A stretch of DNA of 35,693 nucleotides, taken from assembly GCA_021801255.1 (NCBI GenBank), contig JAJYYH010000040.1, positions 1 through 35,693 on the forward strand, in the 5' to 3' direction. Below are positions 1 to 9,589 of the stretch, piece after piece; within the stretch, counting starts at the first letter, position 1; every line of letters starts with the position of its first letter. The stretch comes from Pseudomonadota bacterium (GTDB taxonomy: Bacteria > Pseudomonadota > Alphaproteobacteria > Acetobacterales > Acetobacteraceae). The translations under genes were made by a program, and so were the position numbers. The notes below the pieces were generated by a model, which saw only the letters and a program-made list of their open reading frames with translations, had not been told where the DNA came from and made no database searches.

Positions 1-131
1 TGCAATCAACCGCTTTCTCGCCGAACACAACGCCGAGCCCAAGCCCTTCGTCTGGAAGGCCTCCGCCGCATCGATCCTCGCCAAGCTCGACCAACTGCCT
101 GAACCAGCCGAATGAGTCAGAACACTAAAAT
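1..131 (+). mobile_element. Right end of an IS630-family insertion sequence
   Basis: The window opens inside an insertion sequence whose transposase reading frame ends at 113-115. After the stop only a few bases separate it from sequence that, on the minus strand, is clearly carboxyltransferase coding. The junction must lie between about 116 and 132. IS630-type elements target TA dinucleotides, and TA occurs at 126-127 and 131-132, so either could be the edge. The exact boundary and the terminal repeat cannot be fixed because the left end is outside the window. Confidence 0.6.
2..115 (+). CDS. IS630-family transposase, C-terminal end (partial)
   Basis: This is the last 37 codons of a DDE transposase, open at the window edge and ending in TGA. 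The visible tail contains INRFLAEHNAEPKPFVW, followed by a short segment with ILAKLD. That matches the typical IS630-family C terminus, which reads roughly 'N-x-F-x-x-x-H-N-A-x-P-x-P-F-x-W'. The catalytic DDE residues are outside the window, so activity cannot be judged. Its position directly against a broken carboxylase gene shows the element interrupted that gene. Family assignment rests on the C-terminal motif alone. Confidence 0.65.
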   Translation, partial: AINRFLAEHNAEPKPFVWKASAASILAKLDQLPEPAE

Positions 132-2482
132 AGGAAAGATAGCTTTTTGTCGCAGCTACCGCCGCCGCCTCGTCGGCCACCACGAGGTCGATGACGCCGT
201 TCGGCGCCTGAACCGCAACTGGCCCGACCTCTTCCGCGCGAAAAGAGCCGAGCCCGCCGCCTTCGATCATCGCCGGCCCGCCCATGCCGATGCTGGCATC
301 CTTGGTCGCGATGATGACATCGCAGCAGCCGAGCAGCGCCGCGTTGCCCGCGAAGCAGAAGCCAGAGACCACACCGATGAGTGGCGCCGCCCCGCTAAGC
401 CCGGCAAAGCGGGCGAAAGTAGTGAGATCGAGGCCGGCAACACCCATCACGTCGGTATCGCCGGGCCGTCCGCCGCCGCCCTCGGCGAACAGCACCAGGG
501 GCAAGCCCTGTTCGGCAACGACGCGGAGCAGTCGATCGGTTTTCTTGTGGTTGAGAAACCCCTGCGTGCCAGCAAGAACCGTGTAATCATAGGCCAGCAC
601 GGCGCAACACCGCCCCTCCACCGCGCCGATCCCGGCGACCAACCCATCGGCCGGGGTCATGCGGATCAGTTCCTCCAGCGGACGGCGGCGGCGCTGCGCG
701 GCGAGTGCAAGCGCCCCATACTCATTGAAACTTCCGGGATCGAGGAGATCAGCGAGATTCTCACGCGCGGTTCGCTTACCTCCCTGGTGCCGCCGTGCCA
801 CCACCTCGGGGCGCGCCGCGTCCAGTGTCGCGTCGTGCCGCGCGATGACCTCGGCGAGATCACGGCGAATACGCTCGGGATCAAAGGCTTGCTCCGCGGC
901 CGACGCATTTTCGGCCCCCGATGCTTCGAGCCAGGCGACCACCGCACCTTCGCGTAGCATCTCGCCCGATCTCACGAGCACTGCACGCACGATGCCGCTG
1001 CAGGACGCGCTCGCAGCGACCTGCATTTTCATCGCCTCAATCAGAACGAGGTTGTCCCCAGCTTGTACTTTGTCCCCCACGCTTGCTGCGACCGCGGCCA
1101 CGGTCCCGGTCATCGGCGCAAGGACGGAGATAAGCCCCTCTCGCGCCGTTTCCCGCGCCGGCTCGGTGACGGCAAGTTCGCTCGCATGCTCCTCAATGAA
1201 GCGTGTATGTACATCATTCGCGATCACCTCCGGCATCATAAGCAGGCGCGCGAGGAGGGGAATATTCGTTTCTGTTCCAGATATATGGAATTCACCGAGC
1301 GCGCGGCGCGCGCGGCGTATCACCTGGGCACGCGTCTCGCCCAGCACAACGAGCTTGGCCAGAAGACTGTCGAAGGCTGGCGAGGGGGCGTAGCCTTCAG
1401 CGATCGCGTGATCGACACGCACACCCGGACCGGATGGCAATTCGAGACGCGTAATCGTCCCACTCGCCGGTTGTACCATGCCAGAGGGCACCATGGTTTC
1501 GCCATTGATGCGTAGCTCAATGGCGAAACCGCGCAAGGCCGGCGGCACGGCGAGGCCAAGCGCATCGAGGCTCGCCCCCTCCGCGAGGTCAAGCTGCACC
1601 CGCACCAGATCAACCCCGCTCACCATTTCCGTAACAGTATGTTCAACCTGAAGCCGTGGATTGACCTCAAGGAACCAGAAATTTTTTTCATTACGAAGAA
1701 ATTCCCAGGTGCCGAGGCCCCGATAACCAACCGCGCGCGCCATCTTGCACGCCGCCGCGACAAGCGTCTCACATTCTTCGACGGGCGCGCTCTCAATCAG
1801 CTTTCGATGATAGCGTTGCAGGCTGCACTCACGCGCCCCGAGCGCCACGACATCGTGGCCGTCGCCGAGGATCTGCACCTCGACATGGCGCGCGCGCTCA
1901 CAAAGTCGCTCCACATAGATTTCGGAATTGCCGAACGCCACAGCCGCTTCCGCGGCACAAATCTCCCAGGCGCGCGGAAGTTCGTCGCGGCAACGGACAA
2001 TCCGCATGCCACGCCCCCCCACCCGCGACCGCCTTGAGCATGATCGCGCCGGTAGCCAGCAGCGCTTCCGCCTCGGCACGCGTCCGCGCGGCTTCGAGAA
2101 CCGGCACACCGCATTCGGCCGCATGCTTGCGCGCCCGATTTTTATCACCAAAAATATCAAGTATCTGCGGCGATGGGCCAACAAAGAGCAGTCCGGCGGC
2201 GGCGCAGGCCGCGGCAAATCGCGCATTTTCACTAAGAAACCCCCAGCCCGGATGCAGCGCATCGGCGTGCACTTGTACCGCCGCCGCCAGGATTGCGTCA
2301 GCATCGAGATAGGCCGATGGGCCAGACCCCGGCAGTGCGACGGTCTCGTCGGCGGCGCGCAGATAGGGCGCCCCGAAGTCGTCGGCAGCATAAAGGGCGA
2401 TAATGTGGATGTCACGCTCGGCGGCAGCGCGTGCGACGCGCACCGCAACCTCGCCACGATTGGCGATCAACAGCCTTTGCAT
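120..2482 (-). pseudogene. Fused acyl-CoA carboxylase (BC-BCCP-CT), frameshifted and truncated by an IS
   Basis: The minus strand starts at ATG 2482 behind GGAGAGGA and encodes a biotin carboxylase N terminus (IANRGEVAVRV, HPGWGFLSENARFA, GDKNRARKHA). At 2014-2020 a run of seven G (read on this strand) shifts the frame. The coding then continues without a stop in another frame from about 2010 to the IS junction. That second part holds EVNPRLQVEHTVTE of the ATP-grasp domain and the biotin site EAMKMQ, with the lysine near residue 485. It then enters a carboxyltransferase domain (ARENLADLLDPGSFNEYG) that stops after YLSYF, about halfway through the domain. The order resembles single-chain acyl-CoA carboxylases of roughly 1,100 residues. 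With a frameshift and a lost C-terminal half it should be inactive. A homopolymer sequencing error could explain the shift but not the truncation. Confidence 0.85.
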
Positions 2483-2577
2483 TCCTCTCCGTCCTTCTCT
2501 TCACATCCGGTATAGCCTGCGCTGCTCGATCCGGCTAGAGTGCTGGCCTTGCCACAACAAAATCAAGGAGGAACGTC

Positions 2578-4254
2578 ATGTCCGATATCGCCGATGCGTA
2601 TGCGCGCCGCATCGCGGCAAATTGGCCAGCACAGTTGCCGCACGCGCCGTTCTATCCGATCGGCAAGGTGTCCCTAACCGCTTATCTCCGCCATTGGGCA
2701 AAGCTCCGCCCCGACGCGCCGGCAATTTTCTTCTACGGCACGACGATTTCCTGGCACGAACTAGACCAACTCTCCGATCGCCTCGCCGCCCTGCTGGCGC
2801 GGGAGGGAATTAAGCCCGGCGACCGCATCGGACTCTGCCTGCCAAATTGCCCACAATATACGATATCCTTTCTCGGCATCCTTAAGGCGGGCGGAATCGT
2901 TGTGCCGGTCAATCCGCTGGTCAAGGCAGTGGAATTTGCGCATTATCTGCATGACAGCGGCGCCTCTGCGCTTATCGTGCAAGATCGTCTGTTCGAGATC
3001 GCCGCCGCAGCCGGACCGCCAGCGTGTGTTTTCGTTACTAGCCTGGGAGATTTTCTGCCCCGCACACCGGCTTACGCAATTCCGCCCGGGCTCAACTCGG
3101 CCCGGCTTGTGCCCGCCGGCACACGCGATCTCCTGGAGACGCTCCGCACCGAAACCACGGCACTGCCCAATCCCGTCCTCGATTGGGACAGCATCGCCGC
3201 GCTGAATTACACTAGCGGAACAACCGGCTTACCGAAAGGCTGCGTACACACGCATGGCGATAAGGTCTATACCGCGGCTTGCGGTAATACGTTTCTTGCC
3301 ATCGGCGCGGGAGATGCGCCGATGCTCAACTTCCTGCCGATGTTCTGGATCGCAGGGGAAGATGGCGGTTTGTTGATGCCGCTGGTCGCCGGGCGCGCGG
3401 TTGTACTTTTGACGCGCTGGGACCCTGGCGCCGCCCTCGCCGCGATCGCCCACCATCGCGTCAGCACCATGCATCTGCTTGCCGACAGCGCCGTCGATCT
3501 CCTCGAGCACGTCGATGCGACGCGCGCCGATCTCTCATCGCTCCGCGACGTCACTGTCTCCTCGCTGATGAAAGTACTCGATCCTAGCCTGCGAGCGCAA
3601 TTTCGTGCGCTCACCGGCTGCATTTTGCGCGAGGCGGCCTATGGCATGACAGAAACTAATACCATGGACACTTTCACCTATGGCTTTCAGGACAACGACC
3701 GCGATCTTGCGGCCGATCCGGTATTCGTTGGACTGCCGATGCCGGAAACCGCCTTCCGTATTACCGATTTCACAACCGGCGCCGATTTGCCACTTGGTGA
3801 GGCAGGCGAAATCCGCATCCGCTCACCATCCCTTTTGAAATCCTATTGGAACAAACCGGAAGCGAGCACCGCCGCGCTCGACGACGGTTGGCTCCATAGC
3901 GGCGATATCGGGCGCATCGATGAATGGGGATGCCTCCACTATCTCGGGCGGCGCAAAGAGATGCTGAAGGTCAACGGCATGAGCGTGTTCCCGACCGAGA
4001 TCGAAATGCTGCTCGCGCGCCATCCCGCGATCGCCGCGAGCGGTGTCGTTGGCCGCACCGATGCCAAACGCGGCGAAGTTCCGGTCGCATTTGTCCGGCT
4101 TATCGCCGGCGCCGGTGTCAGTGCCGACGACATCACCGCCTGGTGTCGTGACAACATGGCAACCTATAAAGTGCCCGAGATACGCTTGGTTGACGCGCTG
4201 CCGATGACCGCGACCGGCAAGGTTAAGCGCGTCGATCTGGCGAAATTGTTGTAG
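2578..4254 (+). CDS. AMP-forming acyl-CoA synthetase / ligase
   Basis: This 558-residue member of the adenylate-forming family activates a carboxylic acid with ATP and loads it onto CoA. The phosphate-binding loop YTSGTTGLPKG lies near residues 211-221. The AYGMTETN motif follows around residue 360, and GWLHSGDIG near 438-446 marks the hinge region. The C-terminal lysine sits in TATGKVKR close to the end, so all conserved cores are present. The ATG is preceded by AAGGAGGAA at good spacing. The substrate cannot be read from the sequence; neighbours suggest a small carboxylic acid feeding CoA-dependent steps. It is divergent from the broken carboxylase, and its last 32 bases overlap the convergent permease gene. 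Crotonobetaine/carnitine-CoA ligase-like or medium-chain ligases are alternative names. Confidence 0.9.
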   Translation: MSDIADAYARRIAANWPAQLPHAPFYPIGKVSLTAYLRHWAKLRPDAPAIFFYGTTISWHELDQLSDRLAALLAREGIKPGDRIGLCLPNCPQYTISFLGILKAGGIVVPVNPLVKAVEFAHYLHDSGASALIVQDRLFEIAAAAGPPACVFVTSLGDFLPRTPAYAIPPGLNSARLVPAGTRDLLETLRTETTALPNPVLDWDSIAALNYTSGTTGLPKGCVHTHGDKVYTAACGNTFLAIGAGDAPMLNFLPMFWIAGEDGGLLMPLVAGRAVVLLTRWDPGAALAAIAHHRVSTMHLLADSAVDLLEHVDATRADLSSLRDVTVSSLMKVLDPSLRAQFRALTGCILREAAYGMTETNTMDTFTYGFQDNDRDLAADPVFVGLPMPETAFRITDFTTGADLPLGEAGEIRIRSPSLLKSYWNKPEASTAALDDGWLHSGDIGRIDEWGCLHYLGRRKEMLKVNGMSVFPTEIEMLLARHPAIAASGVVGRTDAKRGEVPVAFVRLIAGAGVSADDITAWCRDNMATYKVPEIRLVDALPMTATGKVKRVDLAKLL

Positions 4255-5113
4255 CTGGATCAGTATCAAAAAAATGGCCGCTCGGATCTTTATGCGGATC
4301 AAGCGCGGCGCGCAGCGCTTCCCCGAGGCGGTTGAAGGCAAGTGATGTAAAAACAATCGCCAGTCCCGGCGCGTACATCTGCTCGGGCGCGATCTCCATG
4401 TAGGTATAGGCGCGCGCCAGCATCGCCCCCCAGCTCGGCGCCGGCGGCTGCGCGCCAAGACCGAGAAAACTCAGGCTGGCTTCGGCCAAAAGCGCCTGGG
4501 CCAGCAACAAGGTCATCTGCACGATCAACGGCTCGGCGACATTGGGCAGGATATGGCGGCGCAGGAGGTAGAATGTGCTGGCGCCGAACCCGCGCGCCGC
4601 CTCGACATAGGGTTCGGCGCGCACCAGCCGCGTCTCCGCGCGCGCGAGGCGGGCCAGCACCGGGGCGAACACCACGCCAACCGCGATCATGCCATCGATC
4701 AAACCAGCGCCGAGCGCCCCCGTGATGCCAACCGCAAGTATGATTGCCGGAAACGAAAGCACGGCATCGACGAGGCGGCCAATCAGCATGTCGATCCAGC
4801 CGCCCGCAAAGCCGGCAAGCAAGCCGGGCGGCACGCCGATCAACGCCGCGACGGCAACGGCAAGAAAGCTCGCCGCGAGCGCCACCGGACTGCCATAGAT
4901 TAGGCGACTGAGCACATCGCGTCCCAGATCGTCGGTGCCGAGCCAGTGCCGCGCATCGGGCGGAAGCAGTGCCTCGGCGGGATTTTGCGCAGTCGGCGAA
5001 GCGGGAGCAAGCCAAGGCGCGAGAAAGCCGAGCAACACCAATACCGTCAGCCAGAGAATTGCCAAAGCTGACATGGGATGAAGCCGCATCCAGCGAGAAA
5101 GTCCGCGCGTCAT
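4223..5113 (-). CDS. Dipeptide/nickel-type ABC transporter permease, DppC-like
   Basis: This 296-residue inner-membrane permease belongs to the DppC/OppC class. The N-terminal membrane helix lies at about residues 16-36. It is followed by the family signature LGTDDLGRDVLSRL at 58-71, then several hydrophobic segments. The cytoplasmic EAA loop EAARGFGASTFYLLRRH at 171-187 docks to the ATPases. The gene starts 4 bp inside the end of the DppB-like gene, so translation is probably coupled. It is the last gene of the six-gene operon, and its 3' end overlaps the convergent acyl-CoA ligase by 32 bp. The C-terminal 20 or so residues (DPHKDPSGHFFDTDP and onward) are polar and less typical. Confidence 0.9.
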   Translation of the reverse strand: MTRGLSRWMRLHPMSALAILWLTVLVLLGFLAPWLAPASPTAQNPAEALLPPDARHWLGTDDLGRDVLSRLIYGSPVALAASFLAVAVAALIGVPPGLLAGFAGGWIDMLIGRLVDAVLSFPAIILAVGITGALGAGLIDGMIAVGVVFAPVLARLARAETRLVRAEPYVEAARGFGASTFYLLRRHILPNVAEPLIVQMTLLLAQALLAEASLSFLGLGAQPPAPSWGAMLARAYTYMEIAPEQMYAPGLAIVFTSLAFNRLGEALRAALDPHKDPSGHFFDTDPATTISPDRRA

Positions 5114-6072
5114 GGCCCAACCGATCGGCGCCCACGCGGATCGATCCAGCCGATGACAAGATCAACGAGTAGGTTGCTCATGATAACCAACAGCGCCATC
5201 ACCAGCACAACGCCTTGAACCATTGGAAAATCCTTGCCGACCGCGGCTTCGACCATCGTGCTGCCGATCCCTGGGATAGCAAACACCGTCTCGATCACGA
5301 CGGTCGCACCAAGCGTCCGGTTGAACAGCAAAGCGAGCAGGGTCAACAGAAGTGCCGCGATATTCCTAATCCCGTGCCGCCAGACGATCGCCGCTCCCGA
5401 CAATCCCTTGGCATGCAAATTACGCACGAAAGGCGCGCGCAGCACGACAGTTAGCGCGCCGCGCACCTGGCGCGCAACTTCCGCCATTCCGCCTGCCGCC
5501 AACGCCATGGCCGGCAGTATTGCATGGCGCAGCGCTTGTATGGGATTGTCGCGCAAAGGCACCGCGCCGGTCGCCGGCAGCCAATGCAGATCGATCGCAA
5601 ACAACGCAACCAATATCATCGCCAGCCAGAAGTTTGGCAGTGCCACCCCGAGCGCGGCAAGCCCCGAAACCACGCCATCAATGATCGAGCCGGTATGTGT
5701 CGCGGCGAGAATGCCGAGAGGGACGCCAAGAACCAGCGCGAAGGCCATCGCCAGAACCACGATAAACAGGCTGAGCGGCAGCTTTTCGGCGATTGCCTGC
5801 GCAACCGGCATGCCGGACAGCAGCGAGCGCGAAAGATCCCCATGCAGCACGCCATTGAGCCAGACGAGATACTGCACCGCGAGCGGGCGATCAAGACCGG
5901 TCAGGTGACGAATCTCACTGATACGCGCAGCGGAGGCGTTTTCGCCGGCCAGCGTCACTGCCGGGTCGCCGGGCACGAGATGCAGCAAAGCGAATACCAA
6001 AAGCGTCGCCAACAGCGCCGCCGGCAGCATCGCCGCCGCCCGCTGACCGAATTCACGCCATGCGCCCCGCAT
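5110..6072 (-). CDS. Dipeptide/nickel-type ABC transporter permease, DppB-like
   Basis: This 320-residue permease is the partner of the following DppC-like protein. The N terminus carries one hydrophobic helix, followed by the DppB hallmark LVPGDPAVTLAGENAS and LGLDRPLAVQYLVWLNGV-like region (here LTGLDRPLAVQYL). Further membrane segments and the terminal block FAIPGIGSTMVEAA, VVLVMALLVIMSNLLVDL and DPRG close the protein, all typical of the class. It lies 5 bp after the binding-protein gene and overlaps the next gene by 4 bp. Together the two permeases would form the membrane channel of a periplasmic-binding-protein-dependent importer. Confidence 0.9.
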   Translation of the reverse strand: MRGAWREFGQRAAAMLPAALLATLLVFALLHLVPGDPAVTLAGENASAARISEIRHLTGLDRPLAVQYLVWLNGVLHGDLSRSLLSGMPVAQAIAEKLPLSLFIVVLAMAFALVLGVPLGILAATHTGSIIDGVVSGLAALGVALPNFWLAMILVALFAIDLHWLPATGAVPLRDNPIQALRHAILPAMALAAGGMAEVARQVRGALTVVLRAPFVRNLHAKGLSGAAIVWRHGIRNIAALLLTLLALLFNRTLGATVVIETVFAIPGIGSTMVEAAVGKDFPMVQGVVLVMALLVIMSNLLVDLVIGWIDPRGRRSVGP

Positions 6073-6077
6073 CGAAT

Positions 6078-7616
6078 TCAGCCGCTCAGAAAGACATCAT
6101 CAAACCGCGGCTTACCGAGCAATGTCGGCTGCCAGCCCTGCACTTTCGTGTTGTGCGCCACTAGTTGCGATTGGAATAGAAGCGGTGCGCAAAGCGCGTT
6201 ATCGATGACGATCTTCTGCACCGTCGCGAATGCTGTTTTGCGGACATCGAGCGCCTCGCTTACACGTGTGGCTGAAAGCGCGTCCTCAAGCCCCGGCGTC
6301 TCGGCGCCGCCGGGGTTGAAATAGCCATTTTTGCCAAACATAAGAGCGTAGCTGAGCGAGGGATCGGGCCGGCCAGTCCAGGCCGCGAGCAGCATATCGC
6401 CGATTTTTCCGGAGAAAAACTGGCCTGTGATCTCTGGAAGGGCGCCACTTTTCATACGCAAAGTAATGCCGCCCGCCTTCATCTGCTCGATCAAAATCTC
6501 GGCGCGCTGCTGCGAGGCCTGGTCGTTGTATGCCATGAGATCGAGAGTAATACCGTTGTGATACCCGGCCTCAGCGAGCAGCGCACGGGCGCGGTCCGGA
6601 TCATGCGGATAGCGCCCCGTGAGCGCTGCATCGTATGCCCAGTGTTCCTTAGGCAAAAGCATATCAGCGATCTGATAGAGATCGAGCGCGGAAGCTTGGT
6701 CAAATGTTTTTCGGTCAATCGCATAATTGATCGCTTCACGAACCCGCGCGTCAGCCATTGGCCCGCGGCCATAGTTGAAAAACAACAATTGGCAGAACAA
6801 GGTTGGGGAGGCTGAGGTGACGAGATCACGACCGCGGCGCGCGAGCATCATTTGCTGCGGTGTCAAAGCATAGATGAAATCATTCTCGCCAGTCATTACC
6901 GAACGCAGGCCAGTCTGCAAATCCGAGATCAGGGCAAAGCGGATACCGTCGAGATAGGGGCGACCGGGTTGCCAGTATTTGTCGTTGCGGGCATAGACCG
7001 TGCGGTCCTTGTCACGCCACTCAACGAAACGCATTGCTCCGGCACCGACCGGATTACGATCGAATGCTTCTCCATACTTCGCGAACGCGGTAGGCGAAAC
7101 CATCATCCCAGCACGATCGGAGAGTACGAGAGGCAAGGCGGTATCGGGCCGCTTGAGGTGCAGCACGACCTGCTGTGTGCCGCGTGTCTCAATGGCATCA
7201 ATGGCATCGACATCGGCTTTGATATTCGAACGCGCATAGCTACGCACGCGATCGAGGTTATATTTGACAGCCTCCGCATCGCATGCTGTGCTGTCATGAA
7301 ACACCACGGCGGGACGAATATCAAGAACGAGCGTTTTAGAATCAATAAAATTCCACGAGGTTGCAAGACGGGGGCGCGCGGTTAGGGTAGTGAAATCATA
7401 ATCGATCAGCGTGTCATAGAGCGGATAGAGCTGCACGTGATCCTCGCCTGAGCGCCCGGTCGCCGGATCGAACGATGTGATATCCCCATAGGCCGAAACC
7501 CGAAGCACGCCGCCTTGCTTGGGTGCCTCCGCCTCGGCGCGCCGCAAGCGCGCTGAAGCGAGTGCCGCCGCAGCCCCACCCAAAACCACTCTCCGTCCGA
7601 CCGACATCATAATCAT
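6078..7616 (-). CDS. Periplasmic solute-binding protein of the peptide/opine/nickel ABC family
   Basis: This SBP family 5 protein is up to 512 residues long. The N terminus VGRRVVLGGAAAALASARL has a twin-arginine followed by a hydrophobic stretch, so export by Tat is likely. Mature-domain hallmarks include GDITSFDPATGRSGED, LYDTLIDYDF and VREAINYAIDRKTF, which are usual in DppA/OppA relatives. The family binds peptides, but also opines, glutathione, nickel complexes and other solutes, so the ligand is unknown. Three ATG codons lie within the first four codons. The ribosome-binding sequence AAGGAAGG directly abuts the first, so the start at 7610 or 7607 is better spaced. The first ATG overlaps the stop of the preceding ATPase gene. 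Confidence 0.9.
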   Translation of the reverse strand: MIMMSVGRRVVLGGAAAALASARLRRAEAEAPKQGGVLRVSAYGDITSFDPATGRSGEDHVQLYPLYDTLIDYDFTTLTARPRLATSWNFIDSKTLVLDIRPAVVFHDSTACDAEAVKYNLDRVRSYARSNIKADVDAIDAIETRGTQQVVLHLKRPDTALPLVLSDRAGMMVSPTAFAKYGEAFDRNPVGAGAMRFVEWRDKDRTVYARNDKYWQPGRPYLDGIRFALISDLQTGLRSVMTGENDFIYALTPQQMMLARRGRDLVTSASPTLFCQLLFFNYGRGPMADARVREAINYAIDRKTFDQASALDLYQIADMLLPKEHWAYDAALTGRYPHDPDRARALLAEAGYHNGITLDLMAYNDQASQQRAEILIEQMKAGGITLRMKSGALPEITGQFFSGKIGDMLLAAWTGRPDPSLSYALMFGKNGYFNPGGAETPGLEDALSATRVSEALDVRKTAFATVQKIVIDNALCAPLLFQSQLVAHNTKVQGWQPTLLGKPRFDDVFLSG

Positions 7617-8623
7617 CCTTCCTTTGTTGCTGCTAGGGGCTGCGGCGACTTGGCGTAATGGCAGGCTACAAAATGACCCGGCGCAAGCTCACGCCATGCC
7701 GGTGGCTCGGCCGCGCAGCGGGCATCAGCCTTGCTGCAGCGGGTGCGGAAGCGACAGCCCGAAGGCGGGGCGACGGGGCTCGGCATCTCGCCCGCGAGCG
7801 CCTGCCGTCTTGAGCGCGCGGATGTTGCAAGACGTGGCTCGGCGGCGAGGAGAGCCGCCGTATAGGGATGTAGCGGCGCTGCCATCAGCGCCTCGGCCGG
7901 GCCAAGTTCCATCAGTCGGCCGAGATACATTACCGCGATGCGGTCACTGATATGGCCCACAACACCGAGATCATGGGTAATGAAAATCAGGCTCAGATTA
8001 AACTGCCGTTGCAGATCGACGAGCAGATTGAGAATGCCAGCCTGTACTGAAGGGTCGAGCGCGGAGACGATTTCATCGCACACCAGCAGCGTCGGCGCGA
8101 GCACCAGCGCGCGGGCAATATTCACCCGCTGCTTCTGCCCGCCCGAAAGTTCGTGCGGATGCGAGCGCAACAGCGAGACTGGCAACTCAACCGCATCGAG
8201 CAGAGAGGCAACCCGCGCCGCGCGCGTCGCGGGCGTTCCCTCGCCCGCGATATCGAGCGGCTCGCGGAGGCTCGCACCAATGGTCCGGCGCGGATTGAGT
8301 GCGGCGTGCGGATCCTGAAAAACCATCTGGAAGCGACGGCGATGCCGGCGCAACGCTAATCGCGGCAACCTGAAGGGCTCCAGCTCGTCATGGCGCAGAA
8401 TGCCGCCCGAGAGGCGCTGGATGCAGACCACTGCGCGGCCCAGTGTGGATTTGCCCGAACCAGACTCGCCAATCAGACCAAAAATCTCGCCGCGGGCAAC
8501 CGTGAAGCTCACGCCATCGACCGCCTTCAGCGTCTCGCCACGCCGACCGAGCGGAAAATGCACGGCGACATTTTCCGCCGCCAGGATAGGTAACACTCCG
8601 TCCACAAGCGGGCCAGACCTCAT
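7613..8623 (-). CDS. ABC transporter ATP-binding protein, DppF/OppF-like
   Basis: This 336-residue ATPase energises the adjacent importer. Walker A is GESGSGKST at residues 52-60, the Q-loop lies in MVFQDPHAALNPR and the signature is LSGGQKQR. Walker B leads into DEIVSALD, and the switch histidine is in FITHDLGVV. The C-terminal extension with CRFRTRC and later cysteines (SKADARC, VACH) is the oligopeptide-transporter tail of this subclass, in which cysteines are common. It overlaps both neighbours by 4 bp, so the operon is translationally coupled. Confidence 0.93.
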   Translation of the reverse strand: MRSGPLVDGVLPILAAENVAVHFPLGRRGETLKAVDGVSFTVARGEIFGLIGESGSGKSTLGRAVVCIQRLSGGILRHDELEPFRLPRLALRRHRRRFQMVFQDPHAALNPRRTIGASLREPLDIAGEGTPATRAARVASLLDAVELPVSLLRSHPHELSGGQKQRVNIARALVLAPTLLVCDEIVSALDPSVQAGILNLLVDLQRQFNLSLIFITHDLGVVGHISDRIAVMYLGRLMELGPAEALMAAPLHPYTAALLAAEPRLATSARSRRQALAGEMPSPVAPPSGCRFRTRCSKADARCAAEPPAWRELAPGHFVACHYAKSPQPLAATKEG

Positions 8624-9588
8624 ATGGCACCGCTCAAGACAATCTCACCCTGCCGGGCGCAGCGCGCCTTGTGCCCCCGCGCAGGGGCGAGCGGCGGCGG
8701 GAGAGCGCATGCTGTCGTGCGAAAATCACACCGCGGGGCAAATCTGCATCCTTGCGGCATGGCGCCCGGCTGCGGCACCCGGCCAGGGATGGCGGCAAGC
8801 CTCGATTTCCGCGGCGCAAGGCGCGGCATGGCGTGCATCAGACCGGCGCTGTAGGGGTGACGGGGGCGGCGTAACAGCGCTTCGGTGGGCGCGTCCTCGA
8901 CAATCTCGCCGGCATACATGGTAAGAATGCGTGTGCAAAGATCAGCGACGACGCCGAGATCATGGCTGATGAACAAGAGCGCGGTGCCGTTGCGTTCGGC
9001 GAGATCAAAGAGCAAATCCAGGATTTGCGCCTGCACCGTAACATCGAGCGCAGTGGTCGGTTCATCGGCGATCAGGAGACGCGGCGCGCAGCAGAGCGCG
9101 ATCGCAATCAGCGCACGCTGGCGCATGCCGCCGGAGAGTTCGTGGGGATAGGCGGAAAAACGCTGCATCGGCGCTGGAATACCCACCTTATCGAGCATCT
9201 CGACCGCCTGCTCGCGTGCCGCCCGTCGTGACAGCCGCTGGTGCGAGCGCAGCGTCTCGACAATCTGCTCGCCGACCGTAAAGACCGGATCGAGCGCCGT
9301 CATGGGTTCCTGAAATACCATGGCGATATCGCGGCCGCGAATACGGCGCCAAGCCGCCTCATCGCGCGCGGGGAGATCACGCCCGTCAAATAGCGCCCGG
9401 CCTTCGCGGCGCGCGCCGGACGGCAACAGGCCGAGCAGCGCCAGTCCGGTGATGCTCTTGCCACAGCCGCTTTCGCCGATTAGCCCGACGCGTTCTCCAG
9501 ATGCGATGTCGAAGGTGATATCCCGCGTCAGCGCCACCGGCCCCAGCCGGACACCAAGCCCCGCGACTGAGAGTAGCGGCGGCGTCAT
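8620..9588 (-). CDS. ABC transporter ATP-binding protein, DppD/OppD-like
   Basis: This is the second ATPase of the transporter, 322 residues from the ATG at 9588. An in-frame extension upstream of that codon is antisense-like filler overlapping the CoA-transferase gene, so it is not used. Walker A is GESGCGKS at 38-45, the signature is LSGGMRQR and Walker B is LLIADEPTTALD, followed by FISHDLGVV. The C terminus has the cysteine-containing tail CRFAPRCDFRTTAC. The start codon lies one base after the TAG stop of the CoA-transferase gene, showing co-transcription. Two different ATPases with two permeases is the normal Dpp/Opp arrangement. Confidence 0.92.
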   Translation of the reverse strand: MTPPLLSVAGLGVRLGPVALTRDITFDIASGERVGLIGESGCGKSITGLALLGLLPSGARREGRALFDGRDLPARDEAAWRRIRGRDIAMVFQEPMTALDPVFTVGEQIVETLRSHQRLSRRAAREQAVEMLDKVGIPAPMQRFSAYPHELSGGMRQRALIAIALCCAPRLLIADEPTTALDVTVQAQILDLLFDLAERNGTALLFISHDLGVVADLCTRILTMYAGEIVEDAPTEALLRRPRHPYSAGLMHAMPRLAPRKSRLAAIPGRVPQPGAMPQGCRFAPRCDFRTTACALPPPLAPARGHKARCARQGEIVLSGAI

Positions 9589-9589
9589 C

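Noticed and set aside
112-957. Open frame of 281 codons on the plus strand after the transposase
   Set aside because: It mirrors the carboxyltransferase coding of the minus strand, which has clear family motifs; the plus frame has none.
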